DNA of 34,354 bases from positions 38,071 to 72,424 of the forward strand of contig NZ_JAEMNU010000003.1 in the NCBI RefSeq assembly GCF_016461825.1, written 5' to 3'. Position numbers and translations under genes: made by a program. The notes under the pieces were generated by a model, which was given only the letters and a program-made list of their open reading frames with translations, was not told the DNA's origin and ran no database searches. Shown one piece after another: positions 1 through 7,766 of the stretch (its first letter is position 1; every line of letters starts with the position of its first letter). Source of the stretch: Rugamonas violacea (GTDB lineage: Bacteria; Pseudomonadota; Gammaproteobacteria; Burkholderiales; Burkholderiaceae_D).

Positions 1-67
1 AACCCCAGCGGCAAAGAGCCGGGGTCGGACCCGCGGGGTCCGACCCCAGTTTGTGCCGCTGGGTTTT
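1..67. repeat. Nested double-palindrome repeat, copy 1
   Basis: Two nested inverted repeats. The inner one (21-47) is GGGGTCGGACCC, three bases, then GGGTCCGACCCC. The outer arms pair AGCGGCA (about 7-13) with TGCCGCT (54-60), extended by CCC/GGG. The same inner core recurs at 10930, 30027 and 31177. It sits at the contig edge, as expected where a multi-copy repeat breaks an assembly. REP-like; no transposase is visible. Confidence 0.85.
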
Positions 68-118
68 GCCGGCATCCCGGTACTCGGCGAAGAACCTCGC
101 TGCGCCGGAGCGTGCCGC

Positions 119-385
119 TTACTTGGCGAAGTGCTTCTTGGTCTGGGCGACGTCGTAGTCGGCCTCGGTTTCCGGGATGCTGCCGTTCTTGCGCGCTTCG
201 AGCAGCTCGGCGATCACCTGGGCGCGGGTCACGCCGCTGTTGGCCGCCTTTGGATACTCGACCTGGTTGCCGTTGCTGGCTTTTACATCGTTGGCGCTCT
301 TGTCGCCGGCGGGCGCCGACTGGGCGAAGACGCTGCCGGCGGCGGCGAGGGTGACGAGGGCGGCGATGATGTGTTTGCTGTTCAT
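119..385 (-). CDS. DUF4148 domain-containing small exported protein
   Basis: An 88-residue protein with a Sec signal peptide (MNSKHIIAALVTLAAAGSVFAQ, cleavage after about residue 21). The mature part carries the short DUF4148 pattern common in Burkholderiales: a VTRAQVIAELLEARKNGSIP core followed by an acidic/aromatic EADYD stretch. Such proteins are periplasmic or secreted and have no known biochemical function; many genomes carry several paralogues. The start is supported by an AGGAG ribosome-binding site about 7 bases upstream. It is transcribed away from the rest of the window and looks monocistronic here. Confidence 0.85.
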   Translation of the reverse strand: MNSKHIIAALVTLAAAGSVFAQSAPAGDKSANDVKASNGNQVEYPKAANSGVTRAQVIAELLEARKNGSIPETEADYDVAQTKKHFAK

Positions 386-713
386 GGTGTTGCTCCTGAT
401 GAGGTAAGGGCGGCGCCCGCAAGTTGCGGAACGGCCTGCCTAAGGCTTTGTGGCGCTACAGACTTGCTGGCCGGACTGCCACTTACCGGTCGTCGAACTT
501 GCTTCCGACCCGATCCCAAGGGCGCTGTGCGCTCTGTATCGCGTTCGGATGTAAGTACTATATCTATGAATAGTACATTTGTAAAATAAAAAATTACTAT
601 CGGGCACATAGCAATCGACATGAAGCGGCTAGGCGAAGTGGCGCACCGACGGCGGCGACCGGGCTTGTTCCAATGAGGCTTCGCAATGTTACGACGCATA
701 CAAGGAGGTTTTC
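386..713. other. Intergenic region with AT-rich patch and dyad
   Basis: A 328-base non-coding gap between divergent genes. Bases about 545-600 are markedly AT-rich in an otherwise GC-rich background and contain an inverted repeat, GTACTAT (555-561) with ATAGTAC (570-576). This is a plausible promoter/operator zone for the gene at 714 or the one ending at 385. No convincing -35/-10 pair was assigned and no RNA gene is recognised. Confidence 0.4.
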
Positions 714-1118
714 ATGTCCGGCAGCACACTAGACCCCGCCAACATCCCCGTTGGCACCGACCGCACGCTGGGGCGCGGTCACGGCACGGGCGCGCTCGGA
801 CCGAGCGATAGTTCCGACAGCGGCAGCGATGTGCATGGCGGCGCCGGCCTGGCGCCGCAGCTCGACCCGGCGCTGGGACGCGGCAGCGACGACGACACGG
901 AAGTCGGCGGCGTGGTGGCCGATGTCTATCTCGACAGCGACACCGACGCCGCCGGCACCGGCGAGCGCGCCAGCGCCGGCGGCGACATCCTGGCGCCGGT
1001 CGGCGCCGACATCGACGTCGACCACATCGAGTCGATTCCGCTGTTGGATATCGACGTCGACCTCGACCTCGACCTCGACCTCGACGCGGCGGCCGAGGGC
1101 GGCAAGCACCGTCGTTGA
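714..1118 (+). CDS. Asp-rich hypothetical protein with (Asp-Leu)n tail
   Basis: A 134-residue, strongly acidic protein with no signal peptide or membrane segment. The N-terminal half is rich in Gly, Ser, Thr and Asp (for example PSDSSDSGSD). The C-terminal part runs DIDVDLDLDLDLD before an AAAEGGKHRR end. The Asp-Leu run is encoded by four tandem GACCTC hexamers (1059-1082). An AAGGAGG ribosome-binding site lies 6-7 bases before the ATG, one of the best in the window, so translation is well supported despite the odd composition. I recall similar uncharacterised proteins in Oxalobacteraceae but cannot give a function. The repeated Asp suggests cation binding or disorder (inference). Confidence 0.7.
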   Translation: MSGSTLDPANIPVGTDRTLGRGHGTGALGPSDSSDSGSDVHGGAGLAPQLDPALGRGSDDDTEVGGVVADVYLDSDTDAAGTGERASAGGDILAPVGADIDVDHIESIPLLDIDVDLDLDLDLDAAAEGGKHRR

Positions 1119-1212
1119 GGCGGCGGTCGGCGGCTATCCACTCCCCGAAACCTGCAGTCCGTCGCGCCAAGTCGCGTTCCGTCGCACGGCCGGGATGACG
1201 GGCGGCGGGCGC

Positions 1213-1235
1213 TGACATACTGCGGGCTTATGTCA
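1213..1235. promoter_or_regulatory. Inverted repeat upstream of ABC permease operon
   Basis: TGACATA (1213-1219) and TATGTCA (1229-1235) form a perfect 7-bp dyad with a 9-base spacer, ending 14 bases before the permease ATG. It could be an operator or an RNA hairpin close to the ribosome-binding site. No regulator is identifiable nearby. Confidence 0.4.
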
Positions 1236-1249
1236 TCATTTGGATAAGC

Positions 1250-3736
1250 ATGTTCCGACTCTCGCTGAGAATGACCCTGCGCGACTGGCGCGCCGGAGAA
1301 TTGCGCTTCCTGCTGGCGGCGCTGACGCTGTCGGTGGCGGCGCTGTCGGCCGTCAACTTTTTCGTCGACCGCATGGGCGCCGGCTTCAACCGCGACGCCC
1401 ACCAGACGCTGGCGGCCGACCTGCGGCTGGAGTCGGAGCAGCCGCTGGCGCCGGAATGGCGCGCCGAGGCGCTGCGGCGCGGCCTGCGCGCGGCCGACAC
1501 CGTCACCATGTTGAGCATGGCGGTGGCGGGCGAGGGCGAGCAGGCCGAGTCGCTGTTGGTGGCGCTGAAGGCGGTGGGCGAGGGCTATCCGCTGCGCGGC
1601 AAGCTGAGCTTGGCGCGCGGCGACGCCGCCGTGGCCACCGCCGCGCTGCCCACCGCCGGCACCGTCTGGGTCGACCAGGCGCTGATGTCGAACCTGAACC
1701 TGCGCGTCGGCGCGCGCCTGCGCATCGGCGACAGCCAGCTGCTGGTGGCCGAGCGCATCGCCGCCGAGCCGGACGCCGGCATCGCCTTCATGAACCTGGC
1801 GCCGCGCGTGCTGATGGCGCGCGCCGACCTGGACGCGGCCCATCTGCTGCAACAGCACGCGCTGGCCACCCACCGCCTGCTGCTGGCCGGTGAACCGGCC
1901 GCCGTCGCCGGCTTTGAACAATGGGCCAGGGCGCGCAGCGCCACGCCGCAGGGCGGCGGCGTGCAGATCGAATCGTTCGAGTCGCGCCGCTCCGAGGCCA
2001 ACACCATGCTGGAACAGGCGCAGCAGTTTTTGTCGTTGGTCGGTCTGCTGTCGGCGCTGCTGGCCGCCGTCGCGGTGGCCATGGCGGCGCGCCGTTTCAT
2101 GCTGCGCCACGTCGACGCCTGCGCCATGCTGCGCTGCCTGGGCATGGCGCAGGCGCAGGTGCTGCGCCTGTACCTGATCGAGTTCCTGCTGCTTGCCCTG
2201 GCCGGCAGCGTGGCCGGCGTGCTGTGCGGCTTCGCCGCCCACTTCGTGCTGATCGAGTGGCTCGGCAAGCTGGTCGCCGCCGACCTGCCGGCCGCCGGCT
2301 GGCGCCCCGCGCTGCAGGGGCTGGCCACCGGCCTGGTGCTGTTGGTCGGCTTCGCCCTGCCGCCGCTGCTCCAGCTGCGCAACACCTCGCACGTGCGCCT
2401 GCTGCGCGGCGACGCCGGCGCGCCCAAGGCGCTGAGTCTGGCCGGCTACGGCCTCGGCCTGGGCATGTTCACCGCACTGCTGCTGTGGCAGACCGGCGAT
2501 GTCATGCTCGGCCTGGCCGGCGCCGCCGCCTTCCTGCTCGGCGGCCTGTTGTTCGGCCTGTTGGCCTGGCTGGCGCTGCGTCTGTTGCGGCGCGTGCGGC
2601 CGCTGCTGCGCCAACCGGCCTGGCGCTTCGCCATCACCGACCTGCTGCGCCGTCCCGCCGCCACCGTCAGCCAGATCGTCGCGCTGGCGCTGGGCCTGAC
2701 CGCCTTGCTGCTGTTGACCGTGGTGCGCGCCGACCTGCTGGCGTCATGGCGCCTGGCCACGCCGGCCGGCGCGGCCAACCACTTCGTCATCAATATCCAG
2801 CCGGAGCAGAAGGACGCGGTCGAGGCGCGCCTGCGCGCGGTGGGCCAGCCCGAGCTGCGCGCCAGCACGCGCGGCCGGCTGACGCTGATCAACGGCCGCG
2901 CCTCGGTCGACGCCGCCACCGCCACCGAGGCCAAGCAGAACCTGGAGCGCGAGTTCGACATCGGCCAGGCCAGCGTGTTGGATGCCGCCAGCAGCGTCAC
3001 GGCGGGCGCGTGGTACGGCCAGCGGCACGGCGAGGTCTCGGTCGAGGAGAAAACCGCGCAAAGGTTGAAGCTCAAGCTGGGTGACCAGCTGAGCTTCGAC
3101 GTCGCCGGCCAGGATTTGACGGTGCGGGTGAGCAGCCTGCGCAAGGTCAACTGGCGCCTGCGCCGCGCCAGCATGGTGTTCGAGGTCCATCCGGACACGC
3201 TGGCCGGCCTGCCGCTGTCGTTTGTCTCGGCGCTGTACGTGCCGCCGCAGGACAAGCGCTTCGCCCACCAGCTGGCGCGCGATTTCCCCAACCTGAGCGT
3301 GTTCGACGTGGCCGCCTTCATCGAACAGATGCAGCGCACCCTGGACCAGGTCAGCCGCGCGGTGGAGTTCCTCTTCCTGTTCACACTGGCCTCCGGCCTG
3401 ATGGTGCTGTACGCCGCGCTGGCCGGCGGACAGGACCAACGCAGCCGCCAGGCGGCGCTGCTGCGCGCGCTGGGCGCCACCCGGCGCCAGCTGGCCCGCG
3501 CCCAGTGGGTCGAGCACGGCCTGACCGGCGCGCTGGCCGGCCTGCTGGCCGCCGCCGGCGCCAGCGCCGCCAGCTGGGCGTTGGCGCGCTACGCCTTCCA
3601 CCTGGAGTGGCAGTGGTCGGCGCCGCTGTGGCTGGGCGGCTTGCTGGCCGGCGCCGTCTGCGCCATGGCCGGCGGCTGGCTGGGCCTGCGCCATGTGCTG
3701 AAGCTGCCGCCCCTGCACAGCCTGCGCCAGGCCTGA
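1250..3736 (+). CDS. FtsX-family ABC transporter permease (YbbP-like)
   Basis: An 828-residue inner-membrane protein built like YbbP/LolC-class permeases. An N-terminal anchor (about residues 18-38) is followed by a large extracytoplasmic domain (about 40-255), then a first FtsX block of helices (about 260-380). Further helices lie near 400-445 and 470-495, then a second periplasmic domain (about 500-700) and a C-terminal FtsX block with three helices (about 705-818). About ten membrane segments and roughly 800 residues match YbbP (about 804). The next gene encodes a matching ATPase and the third an exported protein. Members of this mechanotransmission group move or release lipids, peptides or lipoproteins across the envelope; the substrate cannot be read from sequence. 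The ATG at 1250 lacks a strong Shine-Dalgarno site. Confidence 0.85.
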   Translation: MFRLSLRMTLRDWRAGELRFLLAALTLSVAALSAVNFFVDRMGAGFNRDAHQTLAADLRLESEQPLAPEWRAEALRRGLRAADTVTMLSMAVAGEGEQAESLLVALKAVGEGYPLRGKLSLARGDAAVATAALPTAGTVWVDQALMSNLNLRVGARLRIGDSQLLVAERIAAEPDAGIAFMNLAPRVLMARADLDAAHLLQQHALATHRLLLAGEPAAVAGFEQWARARSATPQGGGVQIESFESRRSEANTMLEQAQQFLSLVGLLSALLAAVAVAMAARRFMLRHVDACAMLRCLGMAQAQVLRLYLIEFLLLALAGSVAGVLCGFAAHFVLIEWLGKLVAADLPAAGWRPALQGLATGLVLLVGFALPPLLQLRNTSHVRLLRGDAGAPKALSLAGYGLGLGMFTALLLWQTGDVMLGLAGAAAFLLGGLLFGLLAWLALRLLRRVRPLLRQPAWRFAITDLLRRPAATVSQIVALALGLTALLLLTVVRADLLASWRLATPAGAANHFVINIQPEQKDAVEARLRAVGQPELRASTRGRLTLINGRASVDAATATEAKQNLEREFDIGQASVLDAASSVTAGAWYGQRHGEVSVEEKTAQRLKLKLGDQLSFDVAGQDLTVRVSSLRKVNWRLRRASMVFEVHPDTLAGLPLSFVSALYVPPQDKRFAHQLARDFPNLSVFDVAAFIEQMQRTLDQVSRAVEFLFLFTLASGLMVLYAALAGGQDQRSRQAALLRALGATRRQLARAQWVEHGLTGALAGLLAAAGASAASWALARYAFHLEWQWSAPLWLGGLLAGAVCAMAGGWLGLRHVLKLPPLHSLRQA

Positions 3737-3793
3737 ACCGATTACGCGTGACCAAACGAAGCAAACCAATTTGAACCAGAACGAGGGACACCC

Positions 3794-4504
3794 ATGACGA
3801 ATATGAACCTGGATCGAACCGCGCTGCGGCCGGCCATCGCGGTCGGCAAGCTGTCCAAGCGGGTGGCCGACGCCACCGGCGAGCTGACCATCCTGCACGA
3901 GGTCGACTTCGCCGTGCAGTCCGGCGAGACCCTGGCCATCGTCGGCGCCTCCGGCTCCGGCAAATCGACCCTGCTGGGCATCCTGGCCGGCCTCGACACG
4001 CCCAGCGACGGCACGGTGGCGCTGGACGGCGTCGACATCTTCGGCCTCGACGAGGACGGCCGCGCCGTCTTCCGGCAGAACAACCTGGGCTTCGTGTTCC
4101 AGTCCTTCCAGCTGCTGGCCCATTTGACGGCGCTGGAGAACGTCATGCTGCCGTTGGAGCTGCGCGGCTTCACCCATGCCAACGCCCAAGCCAGGGCCGA
4201 AGCGATGCTGGCGCGGGTCGGCTTGTCGAGCCGCCTGGGGCACTATCCCAAGTACCTGTCCGGCGGCGAGCAGCAGCGCGTCGCGCTGGCGCGCGCCTTC
4301 GTCACCGAGCCGCCGCTGCTGCTGGCCGACGAGCCCACCGGCAGCCTGGACGCGGCAACCGGCGCCGCCGTGGTCGAGCTGATGTTCGCCCTCAACCGCG
4401 AGCGTGGCTCGACGCTGGTGCTGGTCACCCACGACCTGAACATCGCCGCCCGCTGCGGCCGCACGCTGACGATGGCCGCCGGCCGTCTACACCAAGAAAA
4501 CTAA
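3794..4504 (+). CDS. ABC transporter ATP-binding protein (YbbA/LolD-like)
   Basis: A 236-residue cytoplasmic ATPase expected to drive the FtsX-type permease encoded just upstream (57-base gap). Visible elements are Walker A GASGSGKST (51-59), Q-loop VFQSFQ (about 101-106), signature LSGGEQQR (155-162), Walker B LLLADEP with catalytic Glu180, D-loop SLD, and switch His213 in VTHD. Size and motif spelling fit the LolD/YbbA/MacB-N class rather than importers. The start is preceded by GAGGGA. The following gene begins 9 bases after the stop, consistent with one transcript. Confidence 0.92.
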   Translation: MTNMNLDRTALRPAIAVGKLSKRVADATGELTILHEVDFAVQSGETLAIVGASGSGKSTLLGILAGLDTPSDGTVALDGVDIFGLDEDGRAVFRQNNLGFVFQSFQLLAHLTALENVMLPLELRGFTHANAQARAEAMLARVGLSSRLGHYPKYLSGGEQQRVALARAFVTEPPLLLADEPTGSLDAATGAAVVELMFALNRERGSTLVLVTHDLNIAARCGRTLTMAAGRLHQEN

Positions 4505-4513
4505 GGACTCCCG

Positions 4514-5272
4514 ATGCGCATCTCCCACACCATGTTGTTGGCGGCCCTGGCGCTGTGCGGCCACGCCGCCCGCGCCGACGGCCAGGCCGACCTGAAGACC
4601 GCGCTGGAGCGCTGCCAGGCGCAGACGCCCTTGAAAGCGCTGTTGGAAACCAAGACCTGGCGCCGCGCCGGCGAGGGCAAGGACGCCGAGGAGACGCAAG
4701 GCATGGCCAGCGTGTTGATCGACGACAGCGCACGCGGCATGCAACTGTCCTACGGCCGTGAAATCCTGGCGCGCATGGACGTCGAGGCGCACGCCCAGGC
4801 GAAGAATCCGAACGCCAAGACGCCGACCCTGATGGCGGCGCGCGAGTTCGCCCCCAACGACCTGCGGCCGATGATCTCGGCCGCCAGCGAGCTGCAGCGT
4901 GTGCTCGACAAGGCGGTGTGGAAGAGCGAGAAGGCCGACACCTACAACGGCAAGCCGGTGCGCCTGCTGACCTACGAAACCTCGATCGACACCTTGAGCG
5001 ACCGTGACCGCAAATACGTCAAGGACTTCGAGGGCGTGCTGCACGTCTGGGTCGGCGCCGACGGCGTGCCGCTGGCCAGCCGGCTGACGCAGAACGCCTC
5101 GGGCCGCGCCTTCATCGTCATCAGTTTCGAGGCCAAGAACGAAGACCAGAGCGTCTACAGCCTGGTCGGCGACCGCCTGATCACGATCCGCAAGGAGAGC
5201 AAGAACAAGGCCTCCGGCGCCGGCGAGCGCGACGAATACAAGGTAACCAAGACCTTGCAGCTACAGTCCTAA
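4514..5272 (+). CDS. Exported protein of the ABC operon, unknown function
   Basis: A 252-residue protein with a clear signal peptide (MRISHTMLLAALALCGHAARA, cleavage about residue 21) and an otherwise soluble, charged mature part. An AAGGA site lies a few bases before the ATG, and the gene starts 9 bases after the ATPase stop, so it is the third cistron of the FtsX/ATPase operon. I do not recognise a named domain. Stretches such as VLHVWVGADGVPLASRL and the lipocalin/LolA-like beta-rich feel suggest a periplasmic partner that handles the transporter's substrate (inference). No terminator follows; the 3' side runs into repeats. Confidence 0.75.
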   Translation: MRISHTMLLAALALCGHAARADGQADLKTALERCQAQTPLKALLETKTWRRAGEGKDAEETQGMASVLIDDSARGMQLSYGREILARMDVEAHAQAKNPNAKTPTLMAAREFAPNDLRPMISAASELQRVLDKAVWKSEKADTYNGKPVRLLTYETSIDTLSDRDRKYVKDFEGVLHVWVGADGVPLASRLTQNASGRAFIVISFEAKNEDQSVYSLVGDRLITIRKESKNKASGAGERDEYKVTKTLQLQS

Positions 5273-5274
5273 CG

Positions 5275-5490
5275 TAAAGATCCGGGGTCAGTAAAGATCC
5301 GGGGTCAGAGATCCGGGGTCAGTGCCGACATTCGGACACGACCTCAGCCATAACCCCATCCGGATCCGGGGTCAGTGCCGACATTCGGACACGACCTCAG
5401 CCATAACCCCATCCCACTGAACATCCGTACTGTTGTGCTCGTGTCCGAATGTCGGCACTGACCCCGGTGGTGCTGACCCCGGTGGTGCGG
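5275..5490. repeat. Compound direct/inverted repeat with GGGGTCAG core
   Basis: A stack of ATCCGGGGTCAG motifs (from about 5279, 5297 and 5311) runs into two tandem 52-base copies (5310-5361 and 5363-5414). A 25-base inverted complement of the GGGGTCAG-to-GGACAC part follows at 5441-5465, facing the arm at 5368-5392 across a 48-base loop. Degenerate CTGACCCCGGTGGTG copies lie at 5457-5490. The core resembles the inner arm of the dispersed palindromes elsewhere in the window. No ORF with coding character covers it. Confidence 0.85.
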
Positions 5491-5525
5491 TGGTGGCTGA
5501 CCGCGGTGGTCTCTGCGCTTCGACG

Positions 5526-5558
5526 AAAAAAAAGCCTGCGCCGCGAGGCACAGGCTTT
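5526..5558 (-). terminator. Rho-independent terminator of sodB
   Basis: Read on the minus strand: AAAGCCTG stem (5558-5551), loop, CAGGCTTT (5538-5531), continuing into an eight-T tract (5533-5526). It lies about 40 bases past the sodB stop, in the right orientation. Confidence 0.9.
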
Positions 5559-5598
5559 GTCGCACCCGCCATGTCGGCGGGTATCAAGCTGAAATCGA

Positions 5599-6177
5599 TC
5601 AGGCGAAGTTGGCGCCGGCGAATTCCCAGTTGACCAGTTTCCAGAACGTTTCGACGTATTTTGGACGGGCGTTGCGGTAGTCGACGTAGTAGGCGTGTTC
5701 CCACACGTCGCAGGTCAGCAGCGGCTTGTCGGTGGTGGTCAAAGGGGTCAGGGCGTTCGAGGTGTTGACGATGTCAACCGAACCGTCGGCCTTTTTCACC
5801 AGCCAGGTCCAGCCGGAACCGAAGTTGCCGACGCAGGACTTGGTGAACTCCGCCTTGAAGGCGTCGAACGAACCCCATTTGGCGTTGATCGCGTCGGCCA
5901 GCGCGCCGGCTGGTGCGCCGCTGCCGGTCGGGGTCAGGCCGTTCCAGTAGAATGTGTGGTTCCATACCTGGGCGGCGTTGTTGAAGATGCCGCCGGAGGA
6001 TTTTTTGATGATCTCTTCGAGCGACAGGTTCTCGAACTCGGTGCCCTTGATCAGGTTGTTCAGATTGGTGACATACGCTTGGTGGTGCTTACCGTAGTGG
6101 TATTCCAGCGTTTCTTGCGAGATGTGCGGCGCCAGGGCGTCGATTGCATACGGCAGAGGAGGCAGGGTATGTTCCAT
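5599..6177 (-). CDS. sodB: Iron superoxide dismutase
   Basis: A 192-residue cytoplasmic enzyme converting superoxide to O2 and H2O2. The four metal ligands are in place: His27 (YHYGKHH), His74 (VWNHTFYW), Asp157 and His161 (DVWEHAYY). Gln70 in NNAAQVWNH is the second-sphere residue typical of iron rather than manganese enzymes. Length equals E. coli SodB (about 193). An AAGGAATAA ribosome-binding site precedes the ATG. It has its own terminator and the next gene's terminator lies upstream, so it is monocistronic. In related Burkholderiales I recall sodB close to xseA; here a sugar locus lies between them. Confidence 0.97.
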   Translation of the reverse strand: MEHTLPPLPYAIDALAPHISQETLEYHYGKHHQAYVTNLNNLIKGTEFENLSLEEIIKKSSGGIFNNAAQVWNHTFYWNGLTPTGSGAPAGALADAINAKWGSFDAFKAEFTKSCVGNFGSGWTWLVKKADGSVDIVNTSNALTPLTTTDKPLLTCDVWEHAYYVDYRNARPKYVETFWKLVNWEFAGANFA

Positions 6178-6308
6178 TTGTTATTCCTTAGTGGTTTGAG
6201 ACAGAAGATGATTTTTGCCGAAACGACCATCATTGTAAAGCGGATGCGCGAACGGTGCAGGAGTGCTTGCGATTGTCGCGCCGTGGGAACAGCGCCCCGG
6301 CCACGTCC

Positions 6309-6331
6309 AAAAACGCCGGCTTGGCGCCGGC
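6309..6331 (-). terminator. Rho-independent terminator of the LacI-family gene
   Basis: On the minus strand, GCCGGC (6331-6326), loop GCCAA, GCCGGC (6320-6315), then G and five T (6313-6309). The stem starts at the base after the regulator's stop codon. Confidence 0.75.
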
Positions 6332-7351
6332 TTAGCGCACCCGCCGGGTGGTCTCGCGCACGATCAACTCCAATGGCGGCACCTGGCTGTCGACCGTCTC
6401 GCCGTTGATCAAACGCAGCAGCGCGTTGGTGCTGAGCAAGCCGATCTCGTATAGCGGCTGGCGAATAGTGGTCAGCGGCGGCGTCGTATAGGAGGAGCCG
6501 GGCAGATCGTCGAAGCCGACCAGCGAGATGTCGTCCGGCACGCGGATGCCCTTGCGGTACAGGCACAGGCGCACGCCGTAGGCGCTCTGGTCGTTGGCGG
6601 CGAAGATGGCGGAGAATTGCTGCTGGGTTTCGAACAGGTGGTTGATCGCCAGCAGGCCGCCGCTTTCGATGAAGTTGCCTTCGACCACCAGCTTGGGGTC
6701 GAACGGCAGGTCGGCCTCGCGCAGCGCGCGGCGGTAGCCGGCCAGGCGCTCCTCGCCGTCGATGTTGTTGGGCGGGCCGGCGATGAAGGCGATGCGGCGG
6801 TGGCCCAGCTCGATCAGGTGGTGGGTCGCCATCCAGGCGCCGTGTTCGTTGTCGAGCTTGATGCCGAGCGCGCTGCGGGTGTGCAGCTCGCGCCCGGTCG
6901 AGACGATGGGGCGCTGCAGCGAGAAGGCGCGCACGGCCTCGTCGGACATGCGGCCCGACAGCAGGATGATGCCGTCGACCTTGCGCCCCAGCAGCAGGCG
7001 GATGCGCTCGGCCTCCTCCTCGGCGTTCCAGTGGCCGCTGACGATCACCGAGGCGTAGCCGGTGCCCTTCAGGCCGTCGTCGATGCCGCGCAGGTTTTCA
7101 TCGAAGAAGGCGCTGGAGATGTCCTGCACGACGATGCCGATGGTCATCGAGCGGCCCTTCTTCAGGGCCTGGGCCATCTGGTTGGGGGCGAAGTTCATCT
7201 GCGCGATGGCGGCCAGCACGGCCAGGCGCTTGTCCTCGGAAACGCGGGCGGTGCCGTTGAGGATGCGCGACACCGTGCTCGGCGACACCCCCGCCAGGCG
7301 TGCGACATCCATCAGGGTCGATGGCGGGGTGGGCTGGTCGTCGTGGGTCAA
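6332..7351 (-). CDS. LacI-family transcriptional regulator of the sugar locus
   Basis: A 339-residue regulator. The N-terminal helix-turn-helix plus hinge helix is plain (TLMDVARLAGVSPSTVSRIL, then an NGTARVS hinge approach). A periplasmic-binding-like effector domain follows (about 70-335; GIVVQDISSAFF, GHRRIAFIAGPP, AIFAANDQSAYG, SLVGFDDLP). I choose the TTG at 7351-7349, with AGGA about 8 bases upstream, because it puts the usual short leader before the helix-turn-helix. An open frame extends 85 codons further upstream without LacI similarity and across two operators, so it is not used. The gene diverges from the importer operon. Three matching TGAAAAC-type dyads in the shared region suggest it represses both directions and releases on a sugar signal (inference). 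Confidence 0.92.
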   Translation of the reverse strand: MTHDDQPTPPSTLMDVARLAGVSPSTVSRILNGTARVSEDKRLAVLAAIAQMNFAPNQMAQALKKGRSMTIGIVVQDISSAFFDENLRGIDDGLKGTGYASVIVSGHWNAEEEAERIRLLLGRKVDGIILLSGRMSDEAVRAFSLQRPIVSTGRELHTRSALGIKLDNEHGAWMATHHLIELGHRRIAFIAGPPNNIDGEERLAGYRRALREADLPFDPKLVVEGNFIESGGLLAINHLFETQQQFSAIFAANDQSAYGVRLCLYRKGIRVPDDISLVGFDDLPGSSYTTPPLTTIRQPLYEIGLLSTNALLRLINGETVDSQVPPLELIVRETTRRVR

Positions 7352-7392
7352 AGTGGTTCCTGTCAAAGCTGGGCGCGGTCTCAGGTCGGGCC

Positions 7393-7406
7393 TGAAAACC
7401 TTTTCA
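7393..7406. promoter_or_regulatory. LacI-family operator O1 (TGAAAACCTTTTCA)
   Basis: A 14-base dyad with one asymmetric central base, matching the TGAAAAC/GTTTTCA half-sites of the two other sites nearby. It lies 41 bases upstream of the regulator's TTG start, a position suited to autoregulation. Confidence 0.75.
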
Positions 7407-7497
7407 GCGAAAGGGTAACATACATCCCCACAGTCCTGGCCGAAATGCATCGCAGAGGGCGGTTTTGGCCCATTTCGGATATCGCTGGGCATATTCG

Positions 7498-7511
7498 TGA
7501 AAACGGTTTCA
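7498..7511. promoter_or_regulatory. LacI-family operator O2 (TGAAAACGGTTTCA)
   Basis: A second copy of the dyad, one base from the perfect palindrome. Centre-to-centre it is 105 bases from O1 and 219 from O3, close to ten and twenty-one helical turns, so looping between bound tetramers is conceivable (inference). Confidence 0.75.
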
Positions 7512-7675
7512 AGTATTGTTGCATATTTTTCACAACCGGGCGAGCGCCCATGGCGCGCCGTGCGCGCCGCCGTCGGGCGGCTTTTCATAGGGCCGGCCGG
7601 CGCCAATGGGCGGGCGGGCGCGCTGGCCGGACTTGCGGCGCTTTAATGCGCCATTCCGGCGATCCGGATTGGCGA

Positions 7676-7704
7676 TTGACTTCCAACAAAAAGCGGTATT
7701 TAAT
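7676..7704 (+). promoter_or_regulatory. Sigma70 promoter of the sugar importer operon
   Basis: TTGACT (7676-7681), 17-base spacer, TTTAAT (7699-7704): five of six matches in each hexamer. The expected start is near 7711, just before operator O3 at 7717, giving a classic repressor-blocked promoter for the binding-protein gene at 7767. Confidence 0.75.
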
Positions 7705-7716
7705 GAGCGCATGATG

Positions 7717-7730
7717 TGAAAACGTTTTCA
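7717..7730. promoter_or_regulatory. LacI-family operator O3 (TGAAAACGTTTTCA)
   Basis: A perfect 14-bp palindrome, the best of the three sites. It lies about 6-20 bases downstream of the predicted transcription start and 36 bases before the importer's first ATG. Confidence 0.85.
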
Positions 7731-7766
7731 AGATAGAAAACGCAAACAATAATTGGAGACAAAGCA

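Noticed and set aside
382..699. 105-residue minus-strand open frame upstream of the DUF4148 gene
   Set aside because: Crosses the AT-rich intergenic patch, lacks a ribosome-binding site and shows no domain.
926..2614. 562-residue minus-strand open frame over the ABC permease gene
   Set aside because: Gln/Arg/Ala/His-rich composition with no domain; it is the stop-poor antisense frame of a GC-rich gene. The permease on the plus strand explains the region.
7352..7606. 85-codon N-terminal extension of the LacI-family gene
   Set aside because: Non-homologous, crosses two operators, and a TTG with AGGA gives the normal LacI N-terminus.
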